From: Tenrec ecaudatus
Lineage: Eukaryota; Chordata; Mammalia; Afrosoricida; Tenrecidae
Direction: 5' to 3'
Length of the DNA: 64,000 nt
NCBI RefSeq assembly: GCF_050624435.1
Contig: NC_134542.1
Coordinates: 110,467,677-110,531,676 of the forward strand
The notes under the pieces were generated by a model that ran no database searches, was not told the origin of the DNA, and saw nothing but the letters and a program-made list of their open reading frames with translations. Below are positions 1 through 10,380 of this stretch, one piece after another. How positions within the stretch are numbered: the first letter of the stretch is position 1; the number at the start of each line of letters is the position of its first letter. The position numbers were made by a program, and so were the translations under genes.

Positions 1-424
1 TTATTATTTTGGTTGCTACTTCATAACTATAATTTTGCTAGTGTTATGAATCATAATGTAAATATCTGATATGCAGGATGTATTTTTGTTGTTACAATTG
101 AATATCATTAAAGCATAGTGATTAATCACAAAACAGTACGTAATTATAGATTGTGAAATATTTATTTCTAATGATAAATAAATGAAAATGTGTCTCGAAG
201 TATGGGGCAGCATGGGTGACAGTCTTCACTCCGGGTGCTCGTCGGTGGGCGGATCTGCATGTGGGCGGACCTACCTGGAGACGATAGAGGAGTGGTGTCT
301 CAGGTCCTAAAGCCATCGGAAATATGTGTTTTCCCAAGACCATCGGAAATATGTGTTTTCCTAAGACCATCGGAAATATGTGTTTTCCGATGGGCTGGGG
401 TGACCCACAGGTTGAGCACCGCTG
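1..424 (+). mobile_element. SPIN-type non-autonomous hAT DNA transposon, left end outside the window
   Basis: The right terminus reads CAGGTTGAGCACCGCTG and closely matches the inverted terminal repeat of the complete copy at 47,544-48,022. The internal stretch (cataactataattttgcta and what follows) also matches that copy. No transposase is encoded, so it would have needed a transposase supplied in trans. A 27-bp block starting CCATCGGAAATATGTG is present three times in tandem (313-339, 340-366, 367-393), while the other copy has it once inside a palindrome. The flank resumes at 425 as antisense RTE LINE, so this element inserted into an older LINE. The family name is from general knowledge of hAT SPIN elements. 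Confidence 0.85.
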
Positions 425-977
425 ATCTAATGAAATGCATCATTGATCCCTTGATTACTACTTCTAAGGGCATTGTTTGTGGGTCCAAGCAAGATGAAAT
501 CCTTGACAACTTCAATCTTTTCCTCATTTCTTGGCTTTAACTGTTGGTCCAGTGGTGAGGAGTCTGATCATCTTTGCCTTGAATTATACCAAAGGCTGCA
601 ATCGTTAGTCTTTATCAGCAAGTGCTTCAAATCCTCCTCACTTTTCACAAGCCAGATTTTGTCTTCTGTATATCACAAAATGTTTATAATCGTTCCTCTA
701 ATCTTGATAATTCATTCTTATTCATATAACCCACTTCTCTGATTATTTGCTCAGTATGCAGATTGAATACATATGGTGAGTGGATACAACACCAACACAT
801 ACTATCCCTGATTTAACTCCATGCAGTATGCCCTTGTTTGGATCACACAATTCCCTCTTAAACCATGCACGGATTCCACATGAGCACAAAATTCTGGAAT
901 TCCATTCTTCTCAAGATTATCCATCATTTCTTATCATCCACACAGTTGAAAGCCTTGGCATGAGCAATAAAATACAA

Positions 978-1141
978 GAACCCCTGGTGATGTAATGGTT
1001 ATGTGTTGGGCTATGATCTGCATGGTCGGCAGGCTGATATCACCAACTGTCCCTCAGGAGAATGATGGGGCTTTCTACTCCTGTAACAGTTACAATCACA
1101 GAAACCCAAAAGGTGGTCAAGGAAGTGAGTGTGGCTTGGGT
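978..1141 (+). repeat. AfroSINE inserted in the RTE LINE
   Basis: A tRNA-derived head (CCCTGGTGATGTAATGGTTA) is followed by the body motif gaatgatggggctttctact and a short 3' tail near gtgagtgtggcttgggttt. The RTE sequence continues on both sides (aataaaatacaa before, cctttctagtattctctgc after), so the SINE is nested. It is several percent diverged from other copies in the window. The right boundary is approximate. Confidence 0.7.
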
Positions 1142-1609
1142 TTAAACACCTTTCTAGTATTCTCTGCATTCAGCCAAGATCCATCTGATATTAACCACGA
1201 TCTTCCTTATAGTACACCCTTTTCTGAATCTGGCTTGACTATATTTCATAGCCCGATCAATGCATTGCTGTAATCATTGTTGGATGAAATACAACAAAAT
1301 TTTACTTGAATATGATATCAATTATTGATCTATAGTTTGAGCATTGTGTTGGGTCACCTTTCGTTGGAATGGGTATAAATATAGATATCTCCCCGTCACT
1401 TAGTTGGCCAGTTAACTGCTTTCCAAATGTCTTGGCATAGGTGAGTGCATCCAGCGCTTCATCAGCTTGTTGAGACATTTCAGTTGTTACCCCCTCCATT
1501 CCTGGAGCCTTGTTGTTGGCTAATGCTCTCAGTGCAGCTTGGACTTTTTTCCATTCAATTGCTTCTTTTATAATATGCTATCTCTCTTCCTTTGGGGAGA
1601 GGCGTTCCA

Positions 1610-2632
1610 AATACTTTTTATTTGGGTGGAAAAAACCAGGAATGCCGCCAGCATTGGGCCTGGGCCACACGTGCTTTGTAACGGGTCCTCCGTGGCAGAA
1701 CCTTTCATCTCGCATTTATTGTTTACTCTGAGCCCCACATTAGCTTCAAAATAAAGGAGCACACCGTCTTTTCTCTGATAGGATTTTCGTTGTTGGATCA
1801 CCACCACAGGACACACCTTCTTTCCGTGCTTGGGTTTGCCTTTCTTGACCATGGCCATCACCATGTCAAACACACCAGCAGGGGGCAGTGTGTTCAGCCG
1901 CCCCTTGATCCCCTGCACAGAGATGATCTATAGATTTGAGGCTCTCCTCAAGGCCCATTTGATGGCCACTGGAGATCCCCTCATAGAGGGGTTTAGGAGA
2001 GGAGATGGGCCAGTCAGTGTGCGATGTAGTACCGATGAAGAACACAGCTTTCCCCCAGATCCTGGATGCTTCCTCCCGCCCCCAACTACCATGATCCGAA
2101 TTCTACCTTGCAGGACTGGATAGGGCAGAGGTTGTACACTGGTGCATATGGGGGCTGGAGGCACAGGGAATCCAGAGTGGATGATACCTTCAGGACCAGG
2201 GGTGTGAGGGGCGATGATGGGAGAGTGGAGGGTTAGTAGGTTGGAAAAGGGGAACTGATTACAAGGATCCACATGGGCAATGGACGGCAGAGAAGGGGGG
2301 GAAGGGAGACTACAGATAGGGAAAGATATGACAAAATAACAATCTATAAATTATCAAGGGATTGTGAGGGAGGGGGGAGCAGGGAGGGAGGGGAAAAAAA
2401 GAGGACCTGATGCAAAGGGCTTAAGTGGAGAGCAAATGCTTTGAGAATGATTAGAGCAAAGAATGCACGGATGTGCTTTATACAATTGATGTATGTATAC
2501 GTATGGATTGTGTTAAGAGTTGTATGAGCCCATAATAAAATGTAAAAAAAAAGATTTGAGGCTCTCGTGTTGTCAGCACAATTGATGACAACTCCTACCG
2601 GAAGACCCAGGGAAACCTGGAATTTTACACAG
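1610..2632 (-). pseudogene. RPL23: RPL23 (ribosomal protein uL14) processed pseudogene, split by a LINE tail
   Basis: Minus-strand translation of 1,918-1,620 shows GIKGRLN, then [49 protein letters not shown] second piece at 2,630-2,567 gives [20 protein letters not shown]. Together these cover most of the 140-residue ribosomal protein in correct order with no introns, so it is a retrocopy. It lacks the first codons, the normal stop region is altered, and many residues are substituted. A 605-bp LINE tail (1,947-2,551) interrupts it with 15-bp flanking duplications. An AATAAA-like signal lies just past the coding end on the minus strand near 1,616. It sits inside the antisense RTE LINE and is not expected to be functional. 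Confidence 0.9.
1947..2551 (+). mobile_element. 5'-truncated LINE 3' region inserted in the RPL23 pseudogene
   Basis: This is a retroposed 3' fragment ending in cataataaaatgt plus an A tail at about 2,534-2,552. The 15-bp direct repeat AGATTTGAGGCTCTC at 1,932-1,946 and 2,552-2,566 is perfect and marks the target-site duplication. The sequence is closely related to the + strand unit at about 20,880-21,523 and to the reverse complement of 14,537-15,193. The A tail, AATAAA and 15-bp duplication fit L1-type target-primed insertion. The family is probably an afrotherian L1 3' UTR, which is recalled rather than proven here. Confidence 0.85.
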
Positions 2633-3600
2633 TAGGATACTTGCTTCAGCAACTTGAACGCTAGAAAGAGACAGAAAGGAATATGATCGCTCTTCAACTA
2701 GTAAAAGGTCGATTAGTTATTTTTGATACAGTGAGCCTGTGTATTTTTTTAATCTCCTTTTGACGATTCCCACATTGTTCAAGACTTAGCCTATGGAAGC
2801 TTTCATTTTTACAACTCAAGGCTTGATTATTTTTAGGTCTTTCAGTCTAAGGTATATTGAGTTTTTCTTCCTGTTTTGTTTTCTCACTCTGTTTTTACAT
2901 ATTTCATTATGTTACCTTGGCTTCTTGAGCAGCCCTTTGACATTTTCTATTAAATTATTTTACTCCACCATTTCTTTCATTTGCCTTGGTTATCTCCTTT
3001 GCAAAGAGCAAGTTTCAGAGTCTCTTCTGACTCTGACCTTTTCTTTCTAAAGAGTTTTTGCTTTTATCATGTATGATCTTGATGTCATCCCATGGCTCAC
3101 CAGGTCTTGTGCCATTAGTGTTTAATGCATCAAATCGGTTCTTGAGATATTCTACACATTCAGGTGGGAGATACTCAAGGTTGCATTTTGGCTTTGTGCA
3201 TCAAGTTTACTCATCTTCAGCTTTAACTGAAACTTACATATAACCAATAGATGGTCTGTTCCACAAGTGGCCCTCTCCTACTTTTAGCTGTTGGTATTGA
3301 GCTTTCCCATCAGCACTTCCCACAGATGTAGTCAATTTTATTTTTGAGTACATCTGGAGAGGTCCTTGTGTAGAGTTGCCATTTGTGCTGTTGGACAATT
3401 ATATTTGCTATGAATAATTATTTGGTCTTGTAAAATTCTATCATGCAATCAAGCTTCCTTTCATATTTTCCAATTACTGTTCCTTCCTCTTTGTTTCTAA
3501 CTTTGCATTCCAAAAGCTAATAGGTATTGATGTACCTTTACTTCATGTTTGATCTATTTCAAACTGAAGAGGTTGGGAAAAGTATTCAATTGGAGCATTG

Positions 3601-4173
3601 TGAGATCCAGCCCCACAAACCAATGGGTCCTTAGGAGCAGCATGTGTGATTATGGAAAATAACATTGACAAAACAGTGAGGCACAGGGACTTGTCCCAAT
3701 ATCGGAATCAAGAGTGCTAATGTATTTTTCAATGGGTCTATTTAATCATGAGGTTTGAAAATCTCCATCAGGCACACAAGAGTGGACAGGAAATTGAATG
3801 AGTAAGTAGCTTAACCTTATATGTCCCTGAGCTCTCCCCAGGGGGACAGTCCATGACCAGTATCAGAATGGGACGTGAGAAGGGAGTGGCAGCACTTTGG
3901 GTGGGACAGACATGAGATGATGATTGCTTTTAAAGACAGGTAACCACCAGGTACATAGCGAGCAGCCAGTCGCAACTGTGAGGCATCTTTTATAGTAGCA
4001 CCTTCATGTGGGCTTCATGCGTGTGCTTTTCAGTCTGGAGAACGTGTATTTGATATCATCGTTATCTCAGATCTGTGGAGATCTTTCTCTAGCTAGAGCC
4101 GTCTTCCAGGCTTTGCGGTTATGAGGACAAAGATTAGGCCATGTACACTCCCTTCCAAGTCCTCAGTATGCCA
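3601..4173 (-). mobile_element. Solo LTR inserted in the RTE LINE
   Basis: The 573-bp insert begins TGAGATCCAGCC and ends AGTATGCCA (TG...CA). It is flanked by the perfect 5-bp duplication CATTG at 3,596-3,600 and 4,174-4,178. The RTE LINE is collinear across the insertion. On the minus strand it has a TATA-like motif near 3,825-3,816 and an ATTAAA signal near 3,746-3,740 in the expected order, which sets the orientation. No internal retroviral sequence remains. A 5-bp duplication suits ERVL or class I families; the class is not determined. It is unrelated by eye to the ERVL LTRs elsewhere in the window. Confidence 0.65.
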
Positions 4174-4549
4174 CATTGCATCACTAGCTTTAATAGTTGA
4201 TGTATACATTTGAATAATAGTGGTATTATTCAATGGGCTGTATGTAGATGTATAATATATTATCACACACAGTATAGGACTTCAAGATACACCTTGAAAT
4301 GTCCTTTTTGATGAATGAAGAATATGACATCATTTCTCTTAAATCTGTTATTTTTGGCATAGTAAACCAAACAATATTCTGATTCAAAATGGCCAATACT
4401 ACTCCATTTCAGCTCAACAACACCTAAGATATTGATCATTATGTATTCCGTCTCACTTTTCATATCTTCCAATTGTCCAAGTTTCATTCTTTCTACATTC
4501 CAAGGTCCAATTATTAGGACATCATATCTTAATAGTGTGGATTTTCCCC

Positions 4550-5370
4550 TACTTTGTACCAAATATATATAGAAATTGAAGACGGATCAGGTTAAAAAGT
4601 ACCAATGCCAATCAAATGCCAAGATGATACTGATACTGAAAATAGTATTTCTAGTGAATAGTTATATTTTAAGAGCAAAAATAAAATGTATCACTCTGAT
4701 GACTATCTGCTCTTCTCAGTCTGAGAACTTGCTTCCACCATTTTTCAATTTCCCTACCTCTTCCTTCTCTTTACTTCGTACTCTGGCCACATTACTTTCA
4801 TCACTGCAATAACCATATCCCTGTTGCTTATTTTGTTCAGTGATTATATCAATATTTTGTGCCTACTCATTCTAGCAAATTCTAGCTAACTTCCACTTAT
4901 TAATAAAGTCTCCTTTTTTAATCCATCCCCCACCCCTCATTTGCTTTATTAAGAAAGTAGCAGCACTTGATAGTGAGCTAGTCATGTAAAGGCTTCAGCA
5001 TAGGCTAATTTAAAGATGATGTGAATAGAAAGGAAAGATAAATCACAAGAAAGAAAGTTTAAAATCTTTCTCTGAGTTTCAATACTTTTAATTTTCTTCT
5101 CATTGTCAATCATTTGTCTTCAGATATTAGCACTTCTGTGCATTTTTTAAATTGCTCTCCTAAATTTTACTTTGCGAGACTTTCTTTGGAGTTTATTTGA
5201 GCCTCCTGGTTATCACAAAGGATCCATATCACATAAACACAGTTAATTGACCATATATGACCAGAACTGAAGCAATAAGTAGCATGTGGTTCATGAAGTA
5301 ACACAACATTTTAATCCACAACTGAAAACTTCTCTGACAACATTCCATTAGCCTATACATTTTCATATAA
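4550..5370. other. AT-rich sequence without a recognised gene
   Basis: No coding pattern or clear repeat family was recognised. The ORFs here are short and contain no domain. Confidence 0.4.
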
Positions 5371-5371
5371 T

Positions 5372-5480
5372 GATACTCTCTCCCACTGTCATCAAGTAGA
5401 TTCTGATTCAAAGTGGCCCTGTAGGACAGGGTAGAACTGCTCCTGTGGGTTTCTGAGTCCGTGTCTTTACAGGGCAAAGG
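5372..5480 (-). repeat. AfroSINE fragment
   Basis: The reverse complement carries the AfroSINE 3' half. On the plus strand it shows gtcatcaagtagattctgat, tgtaggacagggtagaactg and ctcctgtgggtttctgagt. The tRNA-like head is missing. Confidence 0.7.
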
Positions 5481-5890
5481 CAAGACTCTCTAGAATTATT
5501 CTCCTCTACGTTTCTCATTGGAATAATTCTGGATCATTTCTCATCACACCACCCCAACTCATGGGATTCGTCTAAAGGACCATATTTTGGATATTGACTT
5601 AACGCCTGTACTTTCTGGTTGATACTATTCCAGTTCCCCAAATAGCCTCCTAAATTGGGTCACCAGAGATCTATCAATATGGGGAATTCAATTACAGGTG
5701 CTACATATCTTGAGGAAAAGAAGGAATAATTAAATGAAATATGTTTTGTTACTTATTTAATTTGATGAAGTAAGGATAATTTTATATTCATTGAATATTT
5801 TTAAAACTTTTCCCCTAAGTAAAATAAATAATATCATGGTTCATTGATAAAGAAATTTCTATCCACTTGAAGAAGTCTAAGATGTAAATG

Positions 5891-6092
5891 AGAACCACTG
5901 GTGGTGTAGTGATTATGCATTGGACTGCCAACCCCAAGGACAGCAGTTTGAATCCACCAGCCACTCCTTGAAAGATATGCCTCTCTACTCCTGTAAACAG
6001 ATCGATCTAGTCCCAGAAACTCACGGGGGTAGTTCTAACCTGCTCTGTAGAGTCACTGTATGTCACACTTGTTCAGATGGCAGCGAGCTTAA
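5891..6092 (+). repeat. AfroSINE
   Basis: A nearly full copy: head ctggtggtgtagtgattatg, box-B-like segment gcagtttgaatccaccagcc, body cctctctactcctgtaaac, and 3' tail near gatggcagcgagctta. The tRNA-like head holds the internal RNA polymerase III promoter typical of the family. Confidence 0.85.
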
Positions 6093-7036
6093 GGTGTAAA
6101 TATGCCCATTAAAGCAATATCCTCAGCTACTGATATAAAAAATTTGGAGGAGATGGATCAATAAAGAGCAGGCCATCCATCATCCATGAGAGCTCAAGAC
6201 AGCTTTATAGGAAGAAACAAATGTGGCAGGCATATCTTGACTGTTCAGACCTGTTGGGGGAAAAAACATAAAATAATTCAATTTAAGATCCCATGTCGTA
6301 GCCCACGTCTGTTTACAATGTGAATTTAAATCTTCCCATGAAAAAAGTAGAGACGTGATGCAATGTGAGTTCTGAAGCTGTTTTCAGGGTAGTTGCAAAT
6401 CCCGCTTGCTTACTTGCAATACCTTACTCAGTTGCGATGCTAGGTAGGACCTGTTCTAGCATGGCAGATGATGGGATTAGAGGTGGAGAAGAATAAACAA
6501 ACAAGTAAATAGACACACAAACAAGGTCACTATTAGAGTTTTCCTGGACCAGTTATATTTCTGCCAAACTGGAAGATGCTGAGACCAGAATTACCAACTG
6601 AGGGCAGTCTAAAGTGCCATCTTGCAAAGTCATGAACTAAGTTGATGGTTGTGGTACAAAAGCATTAAGTTATAAGGTGATCTGTTATGCCACAAAAGCT
6701 CAGTGATACGTCAATCATGCCCAAAATGTTCTAAAACGGATAGATAGTTTCAAACACCTTGCCAGTCGTATAGAATTCAAGGGAGGTGCTTGGTTCCTGG
6801 CTGTACCTTATACTGGTACTAGTGATGAGAACATGTACAGGTAGAAAACTCTATCCTTTTCCTTTTCTGCCTACTATATCAAGTAGGCATCTTGTTCTTT
6901 CTACTCAATGTTATTCTTAACATGCACTTCAATCCACATCTGTGGGTATGTTGCATAATATTCCCCAATAATCTAAACAATGTGGGGTTCTCAGTTTCCA
7001 TCTCTCTCAGGGACATCTGCTATAATAACTCAATTG
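6093..7036. other. Unclassified intergenic sequence
   Basis: No gene or repeat family was identified with confidence. Confidence 0.35.
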
Positions 7037-7041
7037 ATTAT

Positions 7042-7603
7042 TGTGTTAGGGTTCTATAGAAAAATAAAACCAGAATGCTAATAATTTTATGTATATTTAC
7101 ACAGATAGATAGATGTGTAACATAAGAAATAAACAGTTAATTAAATTATAAAGCAGTAAAAATGGCTCAGTGCAACTCACTCCTGTGAGACAGTTGTGAG
7201 ACACTGGCAGTCCTTCAGGTTTTGAGGGTCACCAGTAGTCCTCTGTAGAGCAATTCAGGCTATTCAGGTACAGGCAGCAAACAGCAAGGCAGGTCACCAA
7301 CATTCAACCAGATGACTTGGTCTGACAGTCCCCAGTTCAAGAGATGTAAATTCCAACAGTGTGGTGAAACAGGTCTTGAAGGAACCTCAAATTATAGTGA
7401 CACAGTCCATGGGTTAGGTGTCCCACAGGTAGTGTATCTTGCAAATTGAAGCAAAGAACAAGTAAGGCAGCCGCACACTGGTCCAATGATCAAAGTAAAA
7501 GAGATAAGAAAGGCAAGGCTCACTGGGCCATTTATCACTCCGCCCTTCAATTAATCCCACACATGTTTATCAGGGAGGTTGGCACAATAAACTAACTACC
7601 TCA
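7042..7603 (-). mobile_element. ERVL-type solo LTR
   Basis: The 562-bp unit starts TGTGTTAGGGTTC and ends AACTACCTCA. It is the reverse complement of the LTRs of the provirus at 24,918-31,237 (sense start TGAGGTAGTTAGTTTATTG, sense end TCTAACACA). A perfect 5-bp duplication ATTAT flanks it (7,037-7,041 and 7,604-7,608), as expected for ERVL. It keeps the middle segment that the provirus 3' LTR has lost, so it shows the fuller LTR form. No internal sequence remains, which fits LTR-LTR recombination. Confidence 0.88.
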
Positions 7604-7717
7604 ATTATATTCTTTCCTTTGGGCATGACATTGGGACAACTCAAAAATTTAAAGTATTTTATGTCCTATCATGGAAAAGGAAAAAACATGCTGGTTGACA
7701 GAGACTGAAAAAAAAAA

Positions 7718-7910
7718 GACCTAACTCACTGTCATAGAGTTGATGCCAACTCATAGCAATCCTATAGGACAGGGTAGAACTTCCTCTGTGAGTTCCTGAG
7801 ATTGGAACTCTTTAGAGAGTAGAGAAACCTGTCTTTCTCCAGTAGGGAGGCTGGTGGTTTCCAACTACTGAGCTTGTGTTCGCAGCCAAGCTAAGCTACT
7901 ACACCACCAA
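7718..7910 (-). repeat. AfroSINE
   Basis: The plus strand shows the reverse complement of the SINE: ctaactcactgtcatagag, then tcctataggacagggtagaa, and the head complement ctactacaccaccaag at the right. It is almost full length. Confidence 0.85.
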
Positions 7911-8019
7911 GTACTTAGTTCATAGAACCAAAAGGAATGTGAGGTTTCTCTGAAACATGGACAGAGTCTCTCTAAAGGGGAAAACTAGAGGGGAAAACTG
8001 CTCAAGAAAGGGAGACTTG

Positions 8020-8213
8020 CTTAACCTTCTCATTGCTATGAGGTCAATGCTGATTCATAATGACCCTAACGGGTAGACTAGACCTGTCCCTGTGAGTTGT
8101 GGAAACTATAAATCTTTATAGGAGTAGAAAGACTCAGCTTTCTCTCAAGGAACAGCTGGTAGTTTTGAACTGCTAACCTTGGAATGAGCAGTCCAACACT
8201 TAACTCACTAGTG
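8020..8213 (-). repeat. AfroSINE
   Basis: Reverse-complement AfroSINE with cattgctatgaggtcaatg, taggagtagaaagactcagc and the head side near gcagtccaacacttaactca. Confidence 0.8.
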
Positions 8214-8224
8214 AACTTGGAACT

Positions 8225-8335
8225 AGTCTGTTACCCACAAATCAGCAATTCAATCCCAGTAGCTAGCAACTCTGAGGGAGAAAGTTGAGGTTTTCAGCTC
8301 CCAACCTCAGAAACCCTCAATGACTTAAGCCTAGA
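8225..8335 (+). repeat. Degenerate AfroSINE fragment
   Basis: Motifs resembling the SINE body in plus orientation (cagcaattcaatcccagtag, gagggagaaagttgaggttt) follow directly after the minus-strand copy. The ends are unclear. Confidence 0.5.
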
Positions 8336-8766
8336 GGGACAATTATGCTAGAGTTCATTTCTGAAAACATTGCAACATTTAGTGGATTAAAGTGAACCTG
8401 GATATATCAAAAATTATGATCTGCAAACTATTTTTTCCTCTCACACATGAATTTACTATTACTTAAAGCTGACTGAACAGCAACCAACAATGACAAACAT
8501 GATACAGGGTTGAGCAAATGGGAGACAAGAACACATTTCATGAAGGGCAGTGGATGGAAATTAAACTATATAGTTTACAGATTTGAGAACTGAACATCTC
8601 TAGTGTTAGACTGAATTTATACCTGATTTCATGTAAACTTAATCCAGGAGGCTCATAAAAGTGCTTAAATAACAAAACGGTACCAGTAAATCTGGTCTTT
8701 TAAAAGTTGTGTTATGTGACATGTATAAAATGGATTTTAGGAATACAGATATAATGAGCTATTGCA
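8336..8766. other. Unclassified intergenic sequence
   Basis: Nothing was recognised beyond general AT richness. Confidence 0.35.
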
Positions 8767-8985
8767 GGATCCCCAGTGACTTACCAGTTATGCATTGGGA
8801 TGCGAACTGTGAACTGCAAAGTCAGCAGGTCAAAACCAGCAGCTGCTCTGCAAGAGAATGATGAGGCTTGTTATTCTGGTGAACAGTCAGAGATTCAGGA
8901 AACTCAGAGGCCAGTCTACTCTACCCAATAGGATAGACAAAAGTCAGGATTAACTTGATGGCAGTGAGTTTGCTTTTTGTCTTTT
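8767..8985 (+). repeat. AfroSINE
   Basis: Head gatccccagtgacttaccag, body gagaatgatgaggcttgtta, 3' tail aacttgatggcagtgagttt. An old, diverged copy. Confidence 0.8.
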
Positions 8986-9329
8986 GATTGCAATGGTTCA
9001 GCTGATAGTTACTGGTCTATTGTAAAAGCAAAGTGCTTTGTGAAGACAACCTGAAGGGTTCTGTGAGTGAATGGAGGTTTAGTTTTGGTCACTATGTAAA
9101 TTTAAATTCTAGTTCCTGTGCTGTGGGTTTATCACAGGCAAAAACAAACAACATGAGTAATGGTAGTTTGTGACAACAATTCTCAGCCAGGTTTTGTATA
9201 TTATGACTGCCAAGTAGTGGGTAGACTGTCAAGTAGGGCAGGAAAGTGACATTAGATCTTAAGAGACAAGTTGGAGCTTTTGAAAGATGTGCAACTTAGT
9301 CATTATATTATTTTTAGTGCTTAGTCATT

Positions 9330-10090
9330 TTATTATTTTTCATAATAGTTTTGATATATCTTAACAATCCAGTATATTTATTCACATACAATGCTACTGT
9401 CCCATCCCATCGAGTGGAGTTATACAATCCATGCTATCAGCTTTCCATTACCCCACTTCTTGCCCTTCTATCCTATTCCTCAGGGAACTGTTACTTTTTC
9501 ACTGTTTCTGAAGTTATGTATCTTAACTTTCATGTACCGAACAATCTCAAGAATACAAATAAAAATATGCAAATCTAACATAATTGATGAGGTAAAACAA
9601 AAACCTTAATAAGTGGAGGAAATGCTAAAGAATTAGAGGTTATTTATGTGGTTTATCAGTGCCATATTGCACCCTGGATTTATCATCCACTCCATGTGGC
9701 CCTTCTGATAGGAACTTTCCAGTTGCCTTACAGGTAAGTTTTAGTTCTCCATTGCATCTATGCCACTTCACATCGAGTTGGTTGTGTGTTTCTGAACTTC
9801 TGATACCTCTTCCTGTCGGCACCTCATGATCACAAAGGCTGGTGTGCTTCTTCCATGCAGGTTTTATTGATTTCCTGCTTGATGGGCATTTGCTTAAATA
9901 TAAGTCTTTAATACACCAGGCACTGTATCACTTGATAGCCAGACATCATGAACTTTCTTTAGCACATTTTCTTATGCACCCTTTTTGTCTTCAGCAATAT
10001 TGTCAGGAAGGTGAGTTTCAAACAATACCACATTATTAGAATAAACTTTTCTTGTACTGAGGCAGGATTTAAGTAGAAGCCCAAAGTCCA
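9330..10090 (-). mobile_element. Antisense LINE 3' region (L1-type)
   Basis: The stretch with gctggtgtgcttcttccatg (9,839-9,858) is shared with 35,117-35,136, and in reverse complement with 20,715-20,740, so all three belong to one LINE 3' region family. The T-rich side is at the left, so the element reads on the minus strand. The ORFs across it have no known domain. Boundaries are approximate, and related pyrimidine-rich sequence may continue to about 10,370. Confidence 0.55.
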
Positions 10091-10380
10091 TCTGCTTCCT
10101 TGTTACATATATATATGTGTGTGTTTATTTGCGTATTTATATATTTTTTCCCTCCTATCCTGTGGTTATGTTTACCCATTGTTCACATTTCGGTAATTCA
10201 TTGGGTCAAGAAAAGTTGCCCACTCCTCACTACCAACCTCAGAACACTTTCTATTTTCCTTTACCCATACTATTGTCTCAATCCTACAATTCCCCCCCTC
10301 CTATCTCCCACCTCCTTTCGCCCACAGAGCCCCACGTTACTAAAGTTAACAGACTCATCCAAGTTTGCAACAAGAAAAAA

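Larger units (their letters stand above)
425..4545 (-). mobile_element. Degenerate RTE-clade LINE, antisense, with four insertions
   Basis: Read on the minus strand this is an RTE (BovB-like) retrotransposon running 5' to 3' from about 4,545 down to 425. The minus strand at 1,499-1,302 translates to a segment with FIPIPTKGDPTQCSNYR, a recognisable RTE reverse-transcriptase N-terminal motif. 2,960-3,570 and 4,180-4,545 correspond to the upstream endonuclease part. No long frame survives. The collinear parts are 425-977, about 1,142-1,600, 2,640-3,600 and 4,174-4,545. The gaps between them are an AfroSINE, an RPL23 pseudogene and a solo LTR. The true 3' end lies to the left, beyond the SPIN element. 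Family assignment is from recalled similarity. Confidence 0.75.

Noticed and set aside
5891..5960. tRNA gene
   Set aside because: The tRNA-like boxes belong to the head of an AfroSINE; there is no complete cloverleaf with matched acceptor ends.
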